A stretch of DNA of 59,865 bases, from contig JAJYAG010000019.1 in NCBI GenBank assembly GCA_021779665.1, positions 1 to 59,865 on the forward strand, in the 5' to 3' direction. Below the pieces are notes generated by a model, which saw only the letters and a program-made list of their open reading frames with translations, searched no databases and had not been told where the DNA came from. The position numbers were made by a program, and so were the translations under genes. The stretch is from Bacteroidota bacterium. GTDB taxonomy: Bacteria; Bacteroidota; Bacteroidia; Bacteroidales; JAAUTT01. Below, in pieces: positions 42,674 to 50,232 of this stretch (position 1 is its first letter; the number at the start of each line of letters is the position of its first letter).

Positions 42674-42919
42674 ATGAAAAAATACAAATATTCAATTGAA
42701 CTGCATCTGAAAGATGAGTGTAACGCAGAACTTGCAGCTTCAGAATTCTCCAGAGCTCTGGAACTTCTAAAATTAATGTTTCGACAAAACCTTCAATCTA
42801 TGTCACTTCGTTACCTTGAGAATGAAAAAGACCTTGCTCAGCAACATTGTTTCCTGCTAAATCAGGAACTTACAAGCCGGAATTTCAATAATGTTGAGTT
42901 CAGAACAAAAGAGGTTTAA
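42674..42919 (+). CDS. Hypothetical protein, 81 residues
   Basis: Unrecognised small helical protein (MKKYKYSIELHLKDECNAELAA...). It begins right after a TATCTTTG box, so it may be read from a leaderless transcript. It is divergent from the methyltransferase gene, with 124 bases between the two starts. The next gene (42988) follows after 68 bases in the same direction. No domain is recognised. Confidence 0.5.
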   Translation: MKKYKYSIELHLKDECNAELAASEFSRALELLKLMFRQNLQSMSLRYLENEKDLAQQHCFLLNQELTSRNFNNVEFRTKEV

Positions 42920-42987
42920 TCTTAAAAATTACCTTCAACTCATTTAATTATATACATTTGAAATAATATTAATTTAATTTTTTGTCA

Positions 42988-43350
42988 ATGCAGAATGCAA
43001 TCATAAACCAATTATCAGAAATTCTGAATCAGGATGATACAACTGAGATAGTCTTCATCGCTGAAGATGGTCAAGAGGTCGCTATCGAAGATGCTATCAA
43101 ACAGAAAACTAAAGGAACCATTGTAGAAAGAAAATTTTCCAAGAAAGAAGAAGTCTCAAAACTCCTTTTTAACAAAGAACGGATGGGCATTGAAGATTTT
43201 CTGACGGCAGTTGATACCTTTGAAAAGACAATTCAAACCCTTTGGGAAAATTCTGGGTATGGCTTTAAGTCTAAAAATTATGAACATCTCAAAGACATAC
43301 TTTCAAAATATCAAATAAAAGAAATGACCAAAAGAGAAAAGAAACAATAA
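42988..43350 (+). CDS. Hypothetical protein, 120 residues
   Basis: Soluble acidic protein without a recognised family. The ATG at 42988 (MQNAIINQLSEIL...) was preferred to the TTG six bases earlier. The C-terminal half is helical (FLTAVDTFEKTIQTLWENS..., EHLKDILSKYQI). It precedes the HU gene by 12 bases and so is probably in the same transcript. A role in DNA binding or regulation is only suggested by the neighbour. Confidence 0.5.
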   Translation: MQNAIINQLSEILNQDDTTEIVFIAEDGQEVAIEDAIKQKTKGTIVERKFSKKEEVSKLLFNKERMGIEDFLTAVDTFEKTIQTLWENSGYGFKSKNYEHLKDILSKYQIKEMTKREKKQ

Positions 43351-43362
43351 TCACATCTTATC

Positions 43363-43641
43363 ATGACCAAACAAGATATCGTAAACGAGATCTCCCGCAA
43401 GACCGGAATCGAGAAAGTAACAGTAATGTCTACTGTAGAAGCTATGATGGAGACCATCAAAGACAATATGGCCAAGGATAAAAATGTTTATCTCAGGGGC
43501 TTTGGCACTTTTGAAGTTAAAAAACGTGCAAAGAAAACCGCCCGGAACATTTCCAAAAACACAACAATCATTATCCCGGAACACTTTATCCCTAAATTCA
43601 AACCATCGAAAGAATTTGTACAAAAGGTAAAAGCCGAATAA
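43363..43641 (+). CDS. HU/IHF-family DNA-binding protein
   Basis: A full-length 92-residue histone-like protein. It has the N-terminal helices (MTKQDIVNEISRKTG), the saddle GFGTFEVKKR near residue 46, an arm region with TARNISKNTTIIIPEH, and the end FKPSKEFVQKVKA. The arm lacks the usual RNPQTG, which suggests a specialised HU. It bends DNA and could serve plasmid recombination or replication. It ends convergently with the phosphoribosyltransferase gene across a dispersed repeat. Confidence 0.88.
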   Translation: MTKQDIVNEISRKTGIEKVTVMSTVEAMMETIKDNMAKDKNVYLRGFGTFEVKKRAKKTARNISKNTTIIIPEHFIPKFKPSKEFVQKVKAE

Positions 43642-43650
43642 CACTAAGAT

Positions 43651-43708
43651 CAATTGCCCCTAACCCCACAGGGGATTGGATTTTTAAGCTTTTTCTCGCT
43701 CGGAAATA
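43651..43708 (-). repeat. Dispersed repeat, copy 3
   Basis: Same order as the copy at 19833: CCCCTAACCCC, GGGGATTGGATTTTT, AGC, CGCTCGGAAATAT. It again lies between convergent genes (HU and the phosphoribosyltransferase). Confidence 0.75.
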
Positions 43709-43713
43709 TAATG

Positions 43714-44346
43714 TTAAGGTTCCCGGCTGGTCCTGCCAGAGTCAGGATTAAAATGGATATTGCCAACTGAAACGTCTACCAGTCTTTCAATGTCCTGTAC
43801 CAGGCTTTGGGTCCTTACTACCGAAAAGAACCGTATCTCGGCCCGTGGAAAAACCACGTGTAACTTCTGAGCACATGCCATCCCTGTTCTGCCTAAAGTC
43901 AGGACATCGTCCACAAGGGTAATATGTGCAGGGGGTATCAATAAACCGGAAACTTCAAAACTTTCCTTGTGCTCCGTGACAGAAGGCCGTGCGTCAGCAT
44001 TGGGCTGGATCGAAGATTTTCTTACAGCCCTCTCCCTTTTTATGATAGGAGCCACATCACCAGCTAAACCTGCCCCTTTCAGGCATGAGGCAATTACCAT
44101 TGCAGGCCACAAAGCACCATCCTGCAAAAGAGAGCTTCTCGGGATGGGCACCAATGTCACGCCTCCATTCAGGAACGGGTACCAATCAATACCCTGGCTG
44201 TTCTGAAGGTGTTCTATCGCCCTGTTGACATACTCTTTGTTGCCATTTTTCAGCCCGTCACAAAGCGATCTGGACCTGACAGACAGGTCCGCCCTTCCGC
44301 GGGGGGAATAATTCGCAACGGTTAAATATGGGAGGTTAAAAAGCAA
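43714..44346 (-). CDS. Phosphoribosyltransferase-like protein (ComF-type)
   Basis: A 210-residue protein. The PRPP-binding loop is ITLVDDVLTLGRTG (about residues 141-154), the standard hydrophobic-DD-x-x-T-x-G-x-T form of type I phosphoribosyltransferases. VTLVPIPRSS near residue 62 resembles ComF. No cysteine zinc finger is present. It overlaps the DprA-like gene by 11 bases. A ComF-like plus DprA-like pair outside a competence locus suggests a nucleotide- or DNA-handling conflict module rather than transformation; the reaction is unknown. Confidence 0.75.
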   Translation of the reverse strand: MLFNLPYLTVANYSPRGRADLSVRSRSLCDGLKNGNKEYVNRAIEHLQNSQGIDWYPFLNGGVTLVPIPRSSLLQDGALWPAMVIASCLKGAGLAGDVAPIIKRERAVRKSSIQPNADARPSVTEHKESFEVSGLLIPPAHITLVDDVLTLGRTGMACAQKLHVVFPRAEIRFFSVVRTQSLVQDIERLVDVSVGNIHFNPDSGRTSREP

Positions 44347-45013
44347 GATCGAAGGATGAAGTCAAACTGGGAATGTTTTCAAAAACAGTGTCCATGTCTT
44401 CCCTGCGAAGGATCTGCGCACCGTAATTTAACATTTCCTTTGGCCAGGTTAATTGAGTGTTTTCAGCGATATTCTGAAGGATAAAGACTAGCCTTCCCAA
44501 ACGCAGTGCTTCCCATCCCTGATGCCGGGTGCCGCTGTTTTCACTTGCCTCCACTATTATAGTGGCATCGCTTATCAAGGCCATCGTCCGGTTTCGCATT
44601 GGGAAATTTTGCTTCTGGACGGAATAGTTCTCAGGGAATTGCGTTATAGCAAGGTGTTCATTTACAATCTTCTCAAAAAGTGCTTTGTTTGAAGCAGGAT
44701 AAACTTTGCTAAATGGCGTTCCAAGAACGGCAATTGTCCTGCCGTTTTCCTTTATGGCCGTCTGATGGGCAACGGTATCGATCCCTTCGGCAAGGCCGCT
44801 TACAACAATAATGCCGTGTTCTACCAAAGCCTTTGTCAGTATCTGTGCCCTTAGTACCCCATTTTCAGACGGTTTCCTGGACCCTACAACAGAAACCCTG
44901 ACCCCCTTTTGCAAAAGGCTTTCATCGCCCTGCAAAAATAGTTCTACCGGGGCATTCACCCTTTCGAATTCATTAAGGCGGGAGAGGTACTGTGAATAGT
45001 TGAACTGGCCCAT
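44336..45013 (-). CDS. dprA: DprA/Smf-like protein (SLOG fold)
   Basis: A 225-residue protein. It has the Rossmann signature VSVVGSRKPSENG (about 39-51) and SGLAEGIDTVAH (about 72-83), which are the DprA hallmarks, then MRNRTMALISDATIIVEA and GTRHQGWEALRLGR. It is shorter than chromosomal DprA (about 300-370) and lacks the C-terminal winged helix. It is the first gene of a two-gene unit with the phosphoribosyltransferase. Either protection of incoming single strands or a defence role is possible. Confidence 0.82.
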   Translation of the reverse strand: MGQFNYSQYLSRLNEFERVNAPVELFLQGDESLLQKGVRVSVVGSRKPSENGVLRAQILTKALVEHGIIVVSGLAEGIDTVAHQTAIKENGRTIAVLGTPFSKVYPASNKALFEKIVNEHLAITQFPENYSVQKQNFPMRNRTMALISDATIIVEASENSGTRHQGWEALRLGRLVFILQNIAENTQLTWPKEMLNYGAQILRREDMDTVFENIPSLTSSFDLAF

Positions 45014-45048
45014 GAGCTGTTGTGGTATTTATTAAAATACAAAATAAA

Positions 45049-45056
45049 CAAATATA
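45049..45056 (-). promoter_or_regulatory. -7 promoter box (TATATTTG) for the dprA pair
   Basis: CAAATATA on the plus strand reads TATATTTG on the minus strand, 36 bases upstream of the dprA-like start, with no competing box nearby. Confidence 0.5.
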
Positions 45057-45095
45057 GGTTCGAAAGTAAAAATAAACAGACCAAATTTTTCTTTA

Positions 45096-45405
45096 ATATC
45101 TCACAGATATCGGGTCAAAATGACATAAAGCCGAAAGTGCAAGGAAATTGAGAAATGAAATGATACTTGAGGTCTCGAAGCATGAGAGGGTGACAGGTTG
45201 AAATGAAATGGAGCAATTTTCCTGGCGCTTTCAAAAAATGAAAAAAAGCTTTTTGAAATTATGAAATGAAACGACTGCGAAGATCAGCTTCAGGCGAAGT
45301 ATGAGCTGGAACAGAATGAAGCGAGGAGTGAAATGTATAATTTCAAAGTGCTTTTATACCAAACATTATAGAGGCTTTATACCGCTTAAAGGGATGGGTG
45401 GGAAT
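45096..45405 (+). ncRNA. Structured noncoding element, copy A
   Basis: No gene is present in this stretch. Three stems occur in order: ATATCT/AGATAT (45096-45110), AAGGAAATTG/CAATTTTCCT (45141-45150 with 45214-45223, one bulge) and TTTGAAATTAT/ATAATTTCAAA (45252-45262 with 45337-45347). Conserved linkers follow them: GGGTCAAAATGACATAAAG...CCGAAAG, AAAAAGCTT, AAAGTGCTTTT-TACC and GGCTTTATACCG with TTAAAGGG and TGGGTGGG. Copy B at 45911-46132 has the same linkers. Strand and transcription are not known; the plus strand is used for description only. Confidence 0.5.
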
Positions 45406-45536
45406 ATCATAATATCATATTGCTTTTAAATACAATATTATTTTATAATATAATATTACTTCATTGGTTAAGAACAAAAAAAGGGAAGATATGCTCTTCC
45501 CTCTCATTTATAGTATGTCTAAGTAATTACTTAATT

Positions 45537-45707
45537 TCATAAGTCGTAAAGTTCAGGATTGAACCCATCTGGATAGTCTCCCAGGTCGAAAGGAATTTCA
45601 CTTGATTCTTCTAAAAGCGTTTCAGTAAATTCATTTGTGTAATCAGGGTCACCGGGATTAGCTCTGCTCATTTCCATTTCAAAATTCGATTTAGTATCTG
45701 TTTTCAT
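45537..45707 (-). CDS. Small acidic protein, 56 residues
   Basis: The frame runs from the ATG at 45707 (MKTDTKSNFEMEMSRANPG...) to TGA at 45537. It is strongly acidic (LLEESSEIPFDLGDYPDG) and has no recognised domain. It lies between the two structured elements. Its acidic composition would suit an antirestriction or DNA-mimic protein or an RNA-associated peptide, but this is speculation. Spurious frames rarely show such even composition, so I consider it likely real. Confidence 0.5.
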   Translation of the reverse strand: MKTDTKSNFEMEMSRANPGDPDYTNEFTETLLEESSEIPFDLGDYPDGFNPELYDL

Positions 45708-45910
45708 AAGCCAAAAATTAAAAATTTAATAATAAAAGTTCAACTCTATTTTTGTGCTCCCCCCGTGAATTGAACGGAATAAGGGCAAAAGGAAACGTAA
45801 TAAATAGTGCAACGAAGTGGAGCGGCTTTATGCCGTAGTCTTTTGCGCTATTTCCGGGCAATTCACGAACTTTGTACAAAAGATGGTTGATTTAACTACC
45901 GTTATATAAC

Positions 45911-46132
45911 CATATTGAAATGTGGCTCGATGCCACTTTCAATATGAACCTGGGTTAAAGTGCCATAAACCCGAAAGGTTCTTCCATTGCCTGAATTTTC
46001 TTCGCAATTGGAAGAATTTTTCATAAAAGTGAAAAAGCTTTTTTGTCATGGCTTCCTTTTGTATTTGAAGCCATGACAAAAGTGCTTTTCTACCTATGGT
46101 AAAAGGCTTTATACCGTTTAAAGGGTGGGTGG
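45911..46132 (+). ncRNA. Structured noncoding element, copy B
   Basis: It has the same linkers as copy A with different stems. CATATTGAAA plus GTGGC pair with GCCAC plus TTTCAATATG (45911-45946), TTCTTCCATTGC pairs with GCAATTGGAAGAA (45979-45990 with 46003-46015, one bulge), and TTTTGTCATGGCTTC pairs perfectly with GAAGCCATGACAAAA (46041-46055 with 46067-46081). Pairing is kept while sequence changes, which points to a functional fold. Confidence 0.55.
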
Positions 46133-46185
46133 GCGGATTTCTGCGTTAATGAAGAAAAAGGAAGGAGCCAGTAACGAGCAACCTC

Positions 46186-46446
46186 TTAGCAAACGTCTTT
46201 AGGTTTTTTGCTCATCTTTTTAATATAAAGATCAATATTCTTATGAGACTCTTCTATTCCTTCAATCCGTGTGATCCTGTTTTCAACCGGGAAATAAAAT
46301 ACCTCTATAAAAAAATCAGGTGCAGCATATAATGAAACCTTATGACCGTAGTAACTGCGGTAAGCCACAAACGAAACATCTAGGCTCTTAAAGGTATATT
46401 CACCTTTTTCGTCCAGAGAGAGTTTATTAAATTGGGATAGGGTCAT
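46186..46446 (-). CDS. Hypothetical protein, 86 residues
   Basis: Unrecognised small soluble protein of beta character (VSFVAYRSYYGHKVSLYAAPDFFIEVFY). Its residues 20-60 could be a small barrel. The GGTATCA array of locus 2 lies 185-280 bases upstream. It is separated from the tra operon by about 300 noncoding bases and runs in the same direction. No function can be proposed. Confidence 0.5.
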   Translation of the reverse strand: MTLSQFNKLSLDEKGEYTFKSLDVSFVAYRSYYGHKVSLYAAPDFFIEVFYFPVENRITRIEGIEESHKNIDLYIKKMSKKPKDVC

Positions 46447-46746
46447 AAACCGAGTTAAAATTGTTTAAAAATACATAATCCAAATATTTGGACAAAACCA
46501 TTAGTTTTAATACTTTTACATTGGTGAGGAAGGAATCGGGCTCTGCAGGGATGCAACCCGCCAGCGCCACAGCCACGCGACGAAATGTCAAAGAACCCTG
46601 GGGAAACCTGGGGTTTTCTCATTTTGTAATGGTATCAAAATCAAACTCGAGAGAATCCGGATGAACGTGACTTTGGTATCAAAAAATAAACCTGGTCTGC
46701 TCGGTCATGTTTATTTTTGGTATCAGGAAAAATGTAATGAACACCA
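46447..46746. other. Noncoding spacer with GGTATCA array, locus 2
   Basis: GGTATCA occurs at 46631, 46675 and 46719, exactly 44 bp apart. The last spacer contains TAAACCTGG...TTTA, a degenerate version of the hairpin found in the equivalent spacer at locus 1. Bases 46520-46580 are GC-rich without recognised content. No gene is seen. Confidence 0.6.
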
Positions 46747-46983
46747 TCAATTAAATTTAAAGGCCGTAACTTCAACAACATCATAGCCAAAAATCTTTAA
46801 AAGCTTGATAACAACACGAGGATACTGTTTTTTGTACCCCTTTCTGATCAATATAATCGTGTTATATTCGAGATCATGTTCCTGACAGAACTCTCTAATG
46901 TTGGGAACACTCTCCAGATGTTCAGAAAGAATCTCTAAAACATCCTGATATTCAAAAAGCTTATTATTTAAAAACTTTCTCAT
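46747..46983 (-). CDS. Small helix-turn-helix-like protein at the end of the tra operon
   Basis: A 78-residue protein. Residues 25-66 (VPNIREFCQEHDLEYNTIILIRKG) look like a DNA-binding helix-turn-helix. It overlaps traN by four bases and is thus the last gene of the conjugation operon. A feedback regulator of transfer is plausible. The GGTATCA array lies directly after its stop codon. Confidence 0.55.
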   Translation of the reverse strand: MRKFLNNKLFEYQDVLEILSEHLESVPNIREFCQEHDLEYNTIILIRKGYKKQYPRVVIKLLKIFGYDVVEVTAFKFN

Positions 46984-47807
46984 TGCTTGAATGCTACCGC
47001 TTTAATAATTAAGTCCTGTGTAATATCGATTGCAATATTACGACCTCCTTTTTTCTCCCCCAACTCAATTACCAACTTTTTATCGTAATCGATTGTAAAT
47101 TTATCGAATACGAAAATTAGGGGATAATCATTTGTTTGGGCGGTAATGGTTTGCAAATTATTAAACGAAAAAATTGGAACCTTTTCAGTTTCTTGAATTG
47201 AAGCTTTTTTAAGCTTCTTCTTATCAACGATATAGAATTTTAAAAAATTTATGTCATAGTTGATATTTGAAGTATTTCCAATAGAGATACAAAAGTATAG
47301 TTTATCATTATGGACATAAATATTGTTCATCGCCAGATAAACCTTTTTAACCGTTGACCCTATCCAATATGCCGGAGCCCGTTTGATTACATCACGGCAA
47401 ACAGCAATATATTCGCTTTCTCCAGATTTTAAAGGAACGGCAAGGGGCAAATTTTCATCAGGATCTTTTGTCCGCAACGGCCCGGCAATTTTCTTTCCTA
47501 TTGAATCGTCAATGAAATAGGTTAGGTTTTTAATGTCCTTGCTGTAACGTAAAAGAAAGGAATAACAAACATTGTGGGCGGTTATGACCGTCAGGTTAGT
47601 TTCATCAATATTATCCGATTTAGGGGCAAGTTTTAAGATCGCACCCATCCTGCTAATTAAAATATCGTCACTCCCGGCATCAAAGTAATTGACCGAATCG
47701 GGGAAAAACATATGTACAGTTTTATTGAAAGTCAAATAAACTGGGATCACCTTTTGAGCCAGGCAAAGCGAAGGCATAAACAATATCAAAAAAAGGATAC
47801 TTCTCAT
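46980..47807 (-). CDS. traN: Conjugal transfer protein TraN (DUF4138 type)
   Basis: A 275-residue exported protein with signal peptide (LFLILFMPSLCLAQ). The N-terminal pattern KVIPVYLTFNKTVHMFFPDSVNYFDAGS (in two parts, residues 19-46) is typical of Bacteroidota TraN, the VirB9-like beta-rich part of the outer-membrane core. It follows TraM closely (four bases), as in other Bacteroidota transfer operons. Confidence 0.85.
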   Translation of the reverse strand: MRSILFLILFMPSLCLAQKVIPVYLTFNKTVHMFFPDSVNYFDAGSDDILISRMGAILKLAPKSDNIDETNLTVITAHNVCYSFLLRYSKDIKNLTYFIDDSIGKKIAGPLRTKDPDENLPLAVPLKSGESEYIAVCRDVIKRAPAYWIGSTVKKVYLAMNNIYVHNDKLYFCISIGNTSNINYDINFLKFYIVDKKKLKKASIQETEKVPIFSFNNLQTITAQTNDYPLIFVFDKFTIDYDKKLVIELGEKKGGRNIAIDITQDLIIKAVAFKQ

Positions 47808-47811
47808 ATAA

Positions 47812-48762
47812 TTATTTCAAGATAAGTTCATAACTATCAGTTAAAACGGCAGTTGTCTGGCGGTTCCTGTTTCGAATCACGTTTAAAGCACCGTCACCAA
47901 CATGAGGGATGTTCAACGCAGTTTGTGCCTCGGTTATAGCTTGATCCACTGATTCGTTTTTCATTTCATGCTGGACAAGCCCAGGAATGTAAACACCTTC
48001 CATCCCATCCCTGTCATATGCATGAAGGGAAACCGGAATGATAGAACCGCTCAAATTCACAGAGTTTACAGTGATTGCCACCCTTTCATTGTTAATGGAA
48101 ACAGCTCCATAAATTAGGGTGTTTTCGGGGACAGCCACTCCGTTCAGGGAGAATGACTGAATAGCGCGGAGTTTCACCGTAGCCCCCTGATAAACTGTTT
48201 GCTTGTTGTGAATGACGGCTCGAACAACCACTGATCTGCTGGCCGCTTGTGAAGGATTATCACTTGAAACCGAGTTAAAGCCAGTTCGCACCCTTTTGGC
48301 CGCCTTTGTTTCCTGTGCGGTCTCCTGTTTTACTGGTTGCTGTTGTGGTGGTGTGAATTGCTGCGGCTCTGGTACTGTTGCAGGTTTGTAAGAAACAGGG
48401 GTTCGCTGGACTGTGCGTTTCACAGGGGCAGGGTTTTGATTGACTGCTGTCTCTGTCAATCTCTCGGAAGGATTTTCTTCAACAGGGATCAACTCTTTGC
48501 TCTCTTTCTTTTTAGCAGCAAATAAAGAGCCGAGTTTAGGAGAAACATTTTCCTGACGGACTTTGACAACGCTATCGCTGATAAACCTGTCATATGCTTC
48601 CTTTTTGGAGGAGAATATCTCAGATTTGTTCTTAAAATCATCCAAAGAGGCTTCCTTTTTATTATCGCCCTTCCAGAATAAGGAAACAAAATATAAAACC
48701 CCGCCTAAAATGATCAACCCAATAAAGATCGGTATGATAATCGTAATAGCCTTCTTGTTCAT
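47812..48762 (-). CDS. traM: Conjugal transfer protein TraM
   Basis: A 316-residue protein with one N-terminal membrane segment (residues 5-29), a long Pro/Gln-rich periplasmic linker (residues 95-160) and a conserved C-terminal beta domain (FSLNGVAVPENTLIYGAVS, then VSLHAYDRDGMEGVYIPG). This corresponds to the VirB10-like protein spanning the periplasm. It lies between traK and traN. The usual small traL gene between traK and traM is absent here. Confidence 0.87.
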   Translation of the reverse strand: MNKKAITIIIPIFIGLIILGGVLYFVSLFWKGDNKKEASLDDFKNKSEIFSSKKEAYDRFISDSVVKVRQENVSPKLGSLFAAKKKESKELIPVEENPSERLTETAVNQNPAPVKRTVQRTPVSYKPATVPEPQQFTPPQQQPVKQETAQETKAAKRVRTGFNSVSSDNPSQAASRSVVVRAVIHNKQTVYQGATVKLRAIQSFSLNGVAVPENTLIYGAVSINNERVAITVNSVNLSGSIIPVSLHAYDRDGMEGVYIPGLVQHEMKNESVDQAITEAQTALNIPHVGDGALNVIRNRNRQTTAVLTDSYELILK

Positions 48763-48774
48763 GGGAATAAACGT

Positions 48775-49401
48775 TTACTGGTTTACAAGTTCAAATTTTT
48801 CCTCATTCCAGCCACGTATAAAAAGGCCGTGAGGGTTTTTTGGAAAGTCCCTGTTAACAACTTCCAGTGAGCACGTCCCTTTAAGTACAAACTGCTTTAC
48901 CTGTTCCCCCATTCTTAAGGTCATTATGCCATTCACAGAAACCTTGTAAGGATAAACAGATACATCAATGACATAGCCATTTTCTGAGATCTCGGAAGTT
49001 TGGTCGATATTCTGTTGGATAATGGTATTGTACCAATCGTCATTTTTGTACTTTACATACAGGTTACGCAGGGATTCGTCACCTTTGTACAGGCCGAGAT
49101 TGATATTCTTATCCATCGAAAACTGGTTGAACGAATAAAAAGTATAATAAAAGGAGGCCATAAAATCTTTGATTTCAATTTCCAATGATTCCTTTTCAGA
49201 TATTACCGAGGCTTTGTGTATATACCCGTCCCTTTCCAGGATAAGCCTATTAGAGGCATAAAAAGTATCAATCTTGTACAAGGTAATAGCAAATGTTATG
49301 ACCATGACCACCATAAGGCCCACAAGGCATAAAACCGTAAGGTTGTTCCGGCGGATGTTTTTTTCTATGCTCGAGAACTCCTTTAAGACATTGTTTTCCA
49401 T
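48775..49401 (-). CDS. traK: Conjugal transfer protein TraK
   Basis: A 208-residue VirB8-like protein. Residues 20-42 are a single membrane anchor preceded by a short cytoplasmic part (KEFSSIEKNIRRNN), then a periplasmic domain with alternating strands (YVIDVSVYPYKVSVNG, TLRMGEQVKQFVLKG). The order traJ-traK and the abutting start with the traJ stop support the name. It acts in assembly of the inner-membrane complex. Confidence 0.85.
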   Translation of the reverse strand: MENNVLKEFSSIEKNIRRNNLTVLCLVGLMVVMVITFAITLYKIDTFYASNRLILERDGYIHKASVISEKESLEIEIKDFMASFYYTFYSFNQFSMDKNINLGLYKGDESLRNLYVKYKNDDWYNTIIQQNIDQTSEISENGYVIDVSVYPYKVSVNGIMTLRMGEQVKQFVLKGTCSLEVVNRDFPKNPHGLFIRGWNEEKFELVNQ

Positions 49402-50228
49402 TAGGCAAATATTTTATAGAGCAATTTCTTTGATTTAAAATATAGATATAGCTTCACGATTATCATAGTCCATACAACCGAATTGTAGCTCACCATTGCC
49501 AGGCCATCGCCCAAGCCGGTAGCCATGGTTGTTTTGTACGCAACATGGGAAATAGAAACCGCAAAAAAGTTTATTAAGAAAATTACAATGATCCACAGGT
49601 ATAAAACGCCGTAGGCTTTGAGCCAATTGACCCACCAGGTTTCAAAACGGTGATAGATCGAAAATGCCAATGCGAATGGGCCAAGAAAGCGGAGTATGAA
49701 AAGGAAAGCGAACCTTAAAATGATCACAAAAGAATATACCAGGGAATCCAGCATTGCCATTATAAAGTCCATGAACTTGACAAACAATAAACTAGGATGT
49801 TTTAAAAGAATTGCAATCGAACTGATGTCCTCTGTCATGCTCCCTGTCAAAGAATCGCTTTCCTTATTGTCATTGGCTTTATCCTCGGTAGGCTTTAGGC
49901 CCATGAGGTCTTTTTCAACAGTCGTTTCAGCTTTAAAATTGCTGTAAATGTACCTTTCCGATTCAACGGCAACGGAATCTATAGTATCAACGATGTAGGA
50001 ATATGAAACAATGGCAATGATAAGAAAGAAAGGCCGGAACAGCTCATAATATGTCGCTGAGCGCTCCTGCATGTTTACCTTGTAGGATGAAAAATACATC
50101 CTTGCAAAATGAACAACTAATAAAATGGAAGTAACTGCTTTGGCTATTATCAGCCCGTACTCCATGCCCCTATTTTTTATAATGGCATTGTATACAGACC
50201 AAAGCAAGTCTAGATTTTCATATTTCAT
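49401..50228 (-). CDS. traJ: Conjugal transfer membrane protein TraJ
   Basis: A 275-residue polytopic inner-membrane protein, VirB6-like. Hydrophobic segments lie near residues 23-43, 68-85, 155-190, 205-230 and 245-268. It follows traI by four bases and shares a base with traK. The segment MEYGLIIAKAVTSILLVVHF at the start is typical of the family. It forms part of the channel base. Confidence 0.83.
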   Translation of the reverse strand: MKYENLDLLWSVYNAIIKNRGMEYGLIIAKAVTSILLVVHFARMYFSSYKVNMQERSATYYELFRPFFLIIAIVSYSYIVDTIDSVAVESERYIYSNFKAETTVEKDLMGLKPTEDKANDNKESDSLTGSMTEDISSIAILLKHPSLLFVKFMDFIMAMLDSLVYSFVIILRFAFLFILRFLGPFALAFSIYHRFETWWVNWLKAYGVLYLWIIVIFLINFFAVSISHVAYKTTMATGLGDGLAMVSYNSVVWTMIIVKLYLYFKSKKLLYKIFA

Positions 50229-50232
50229 GATG

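Noticed and set aside
39760-42687. Start of the methyltransferase at 42687
   Set aside because: The extra 46 residues are hydrophobic and AT-driven, and they overlap the divergent promoter and the start of the neighbouring gene; the ATG at 42549 gives the normal N-terminus.
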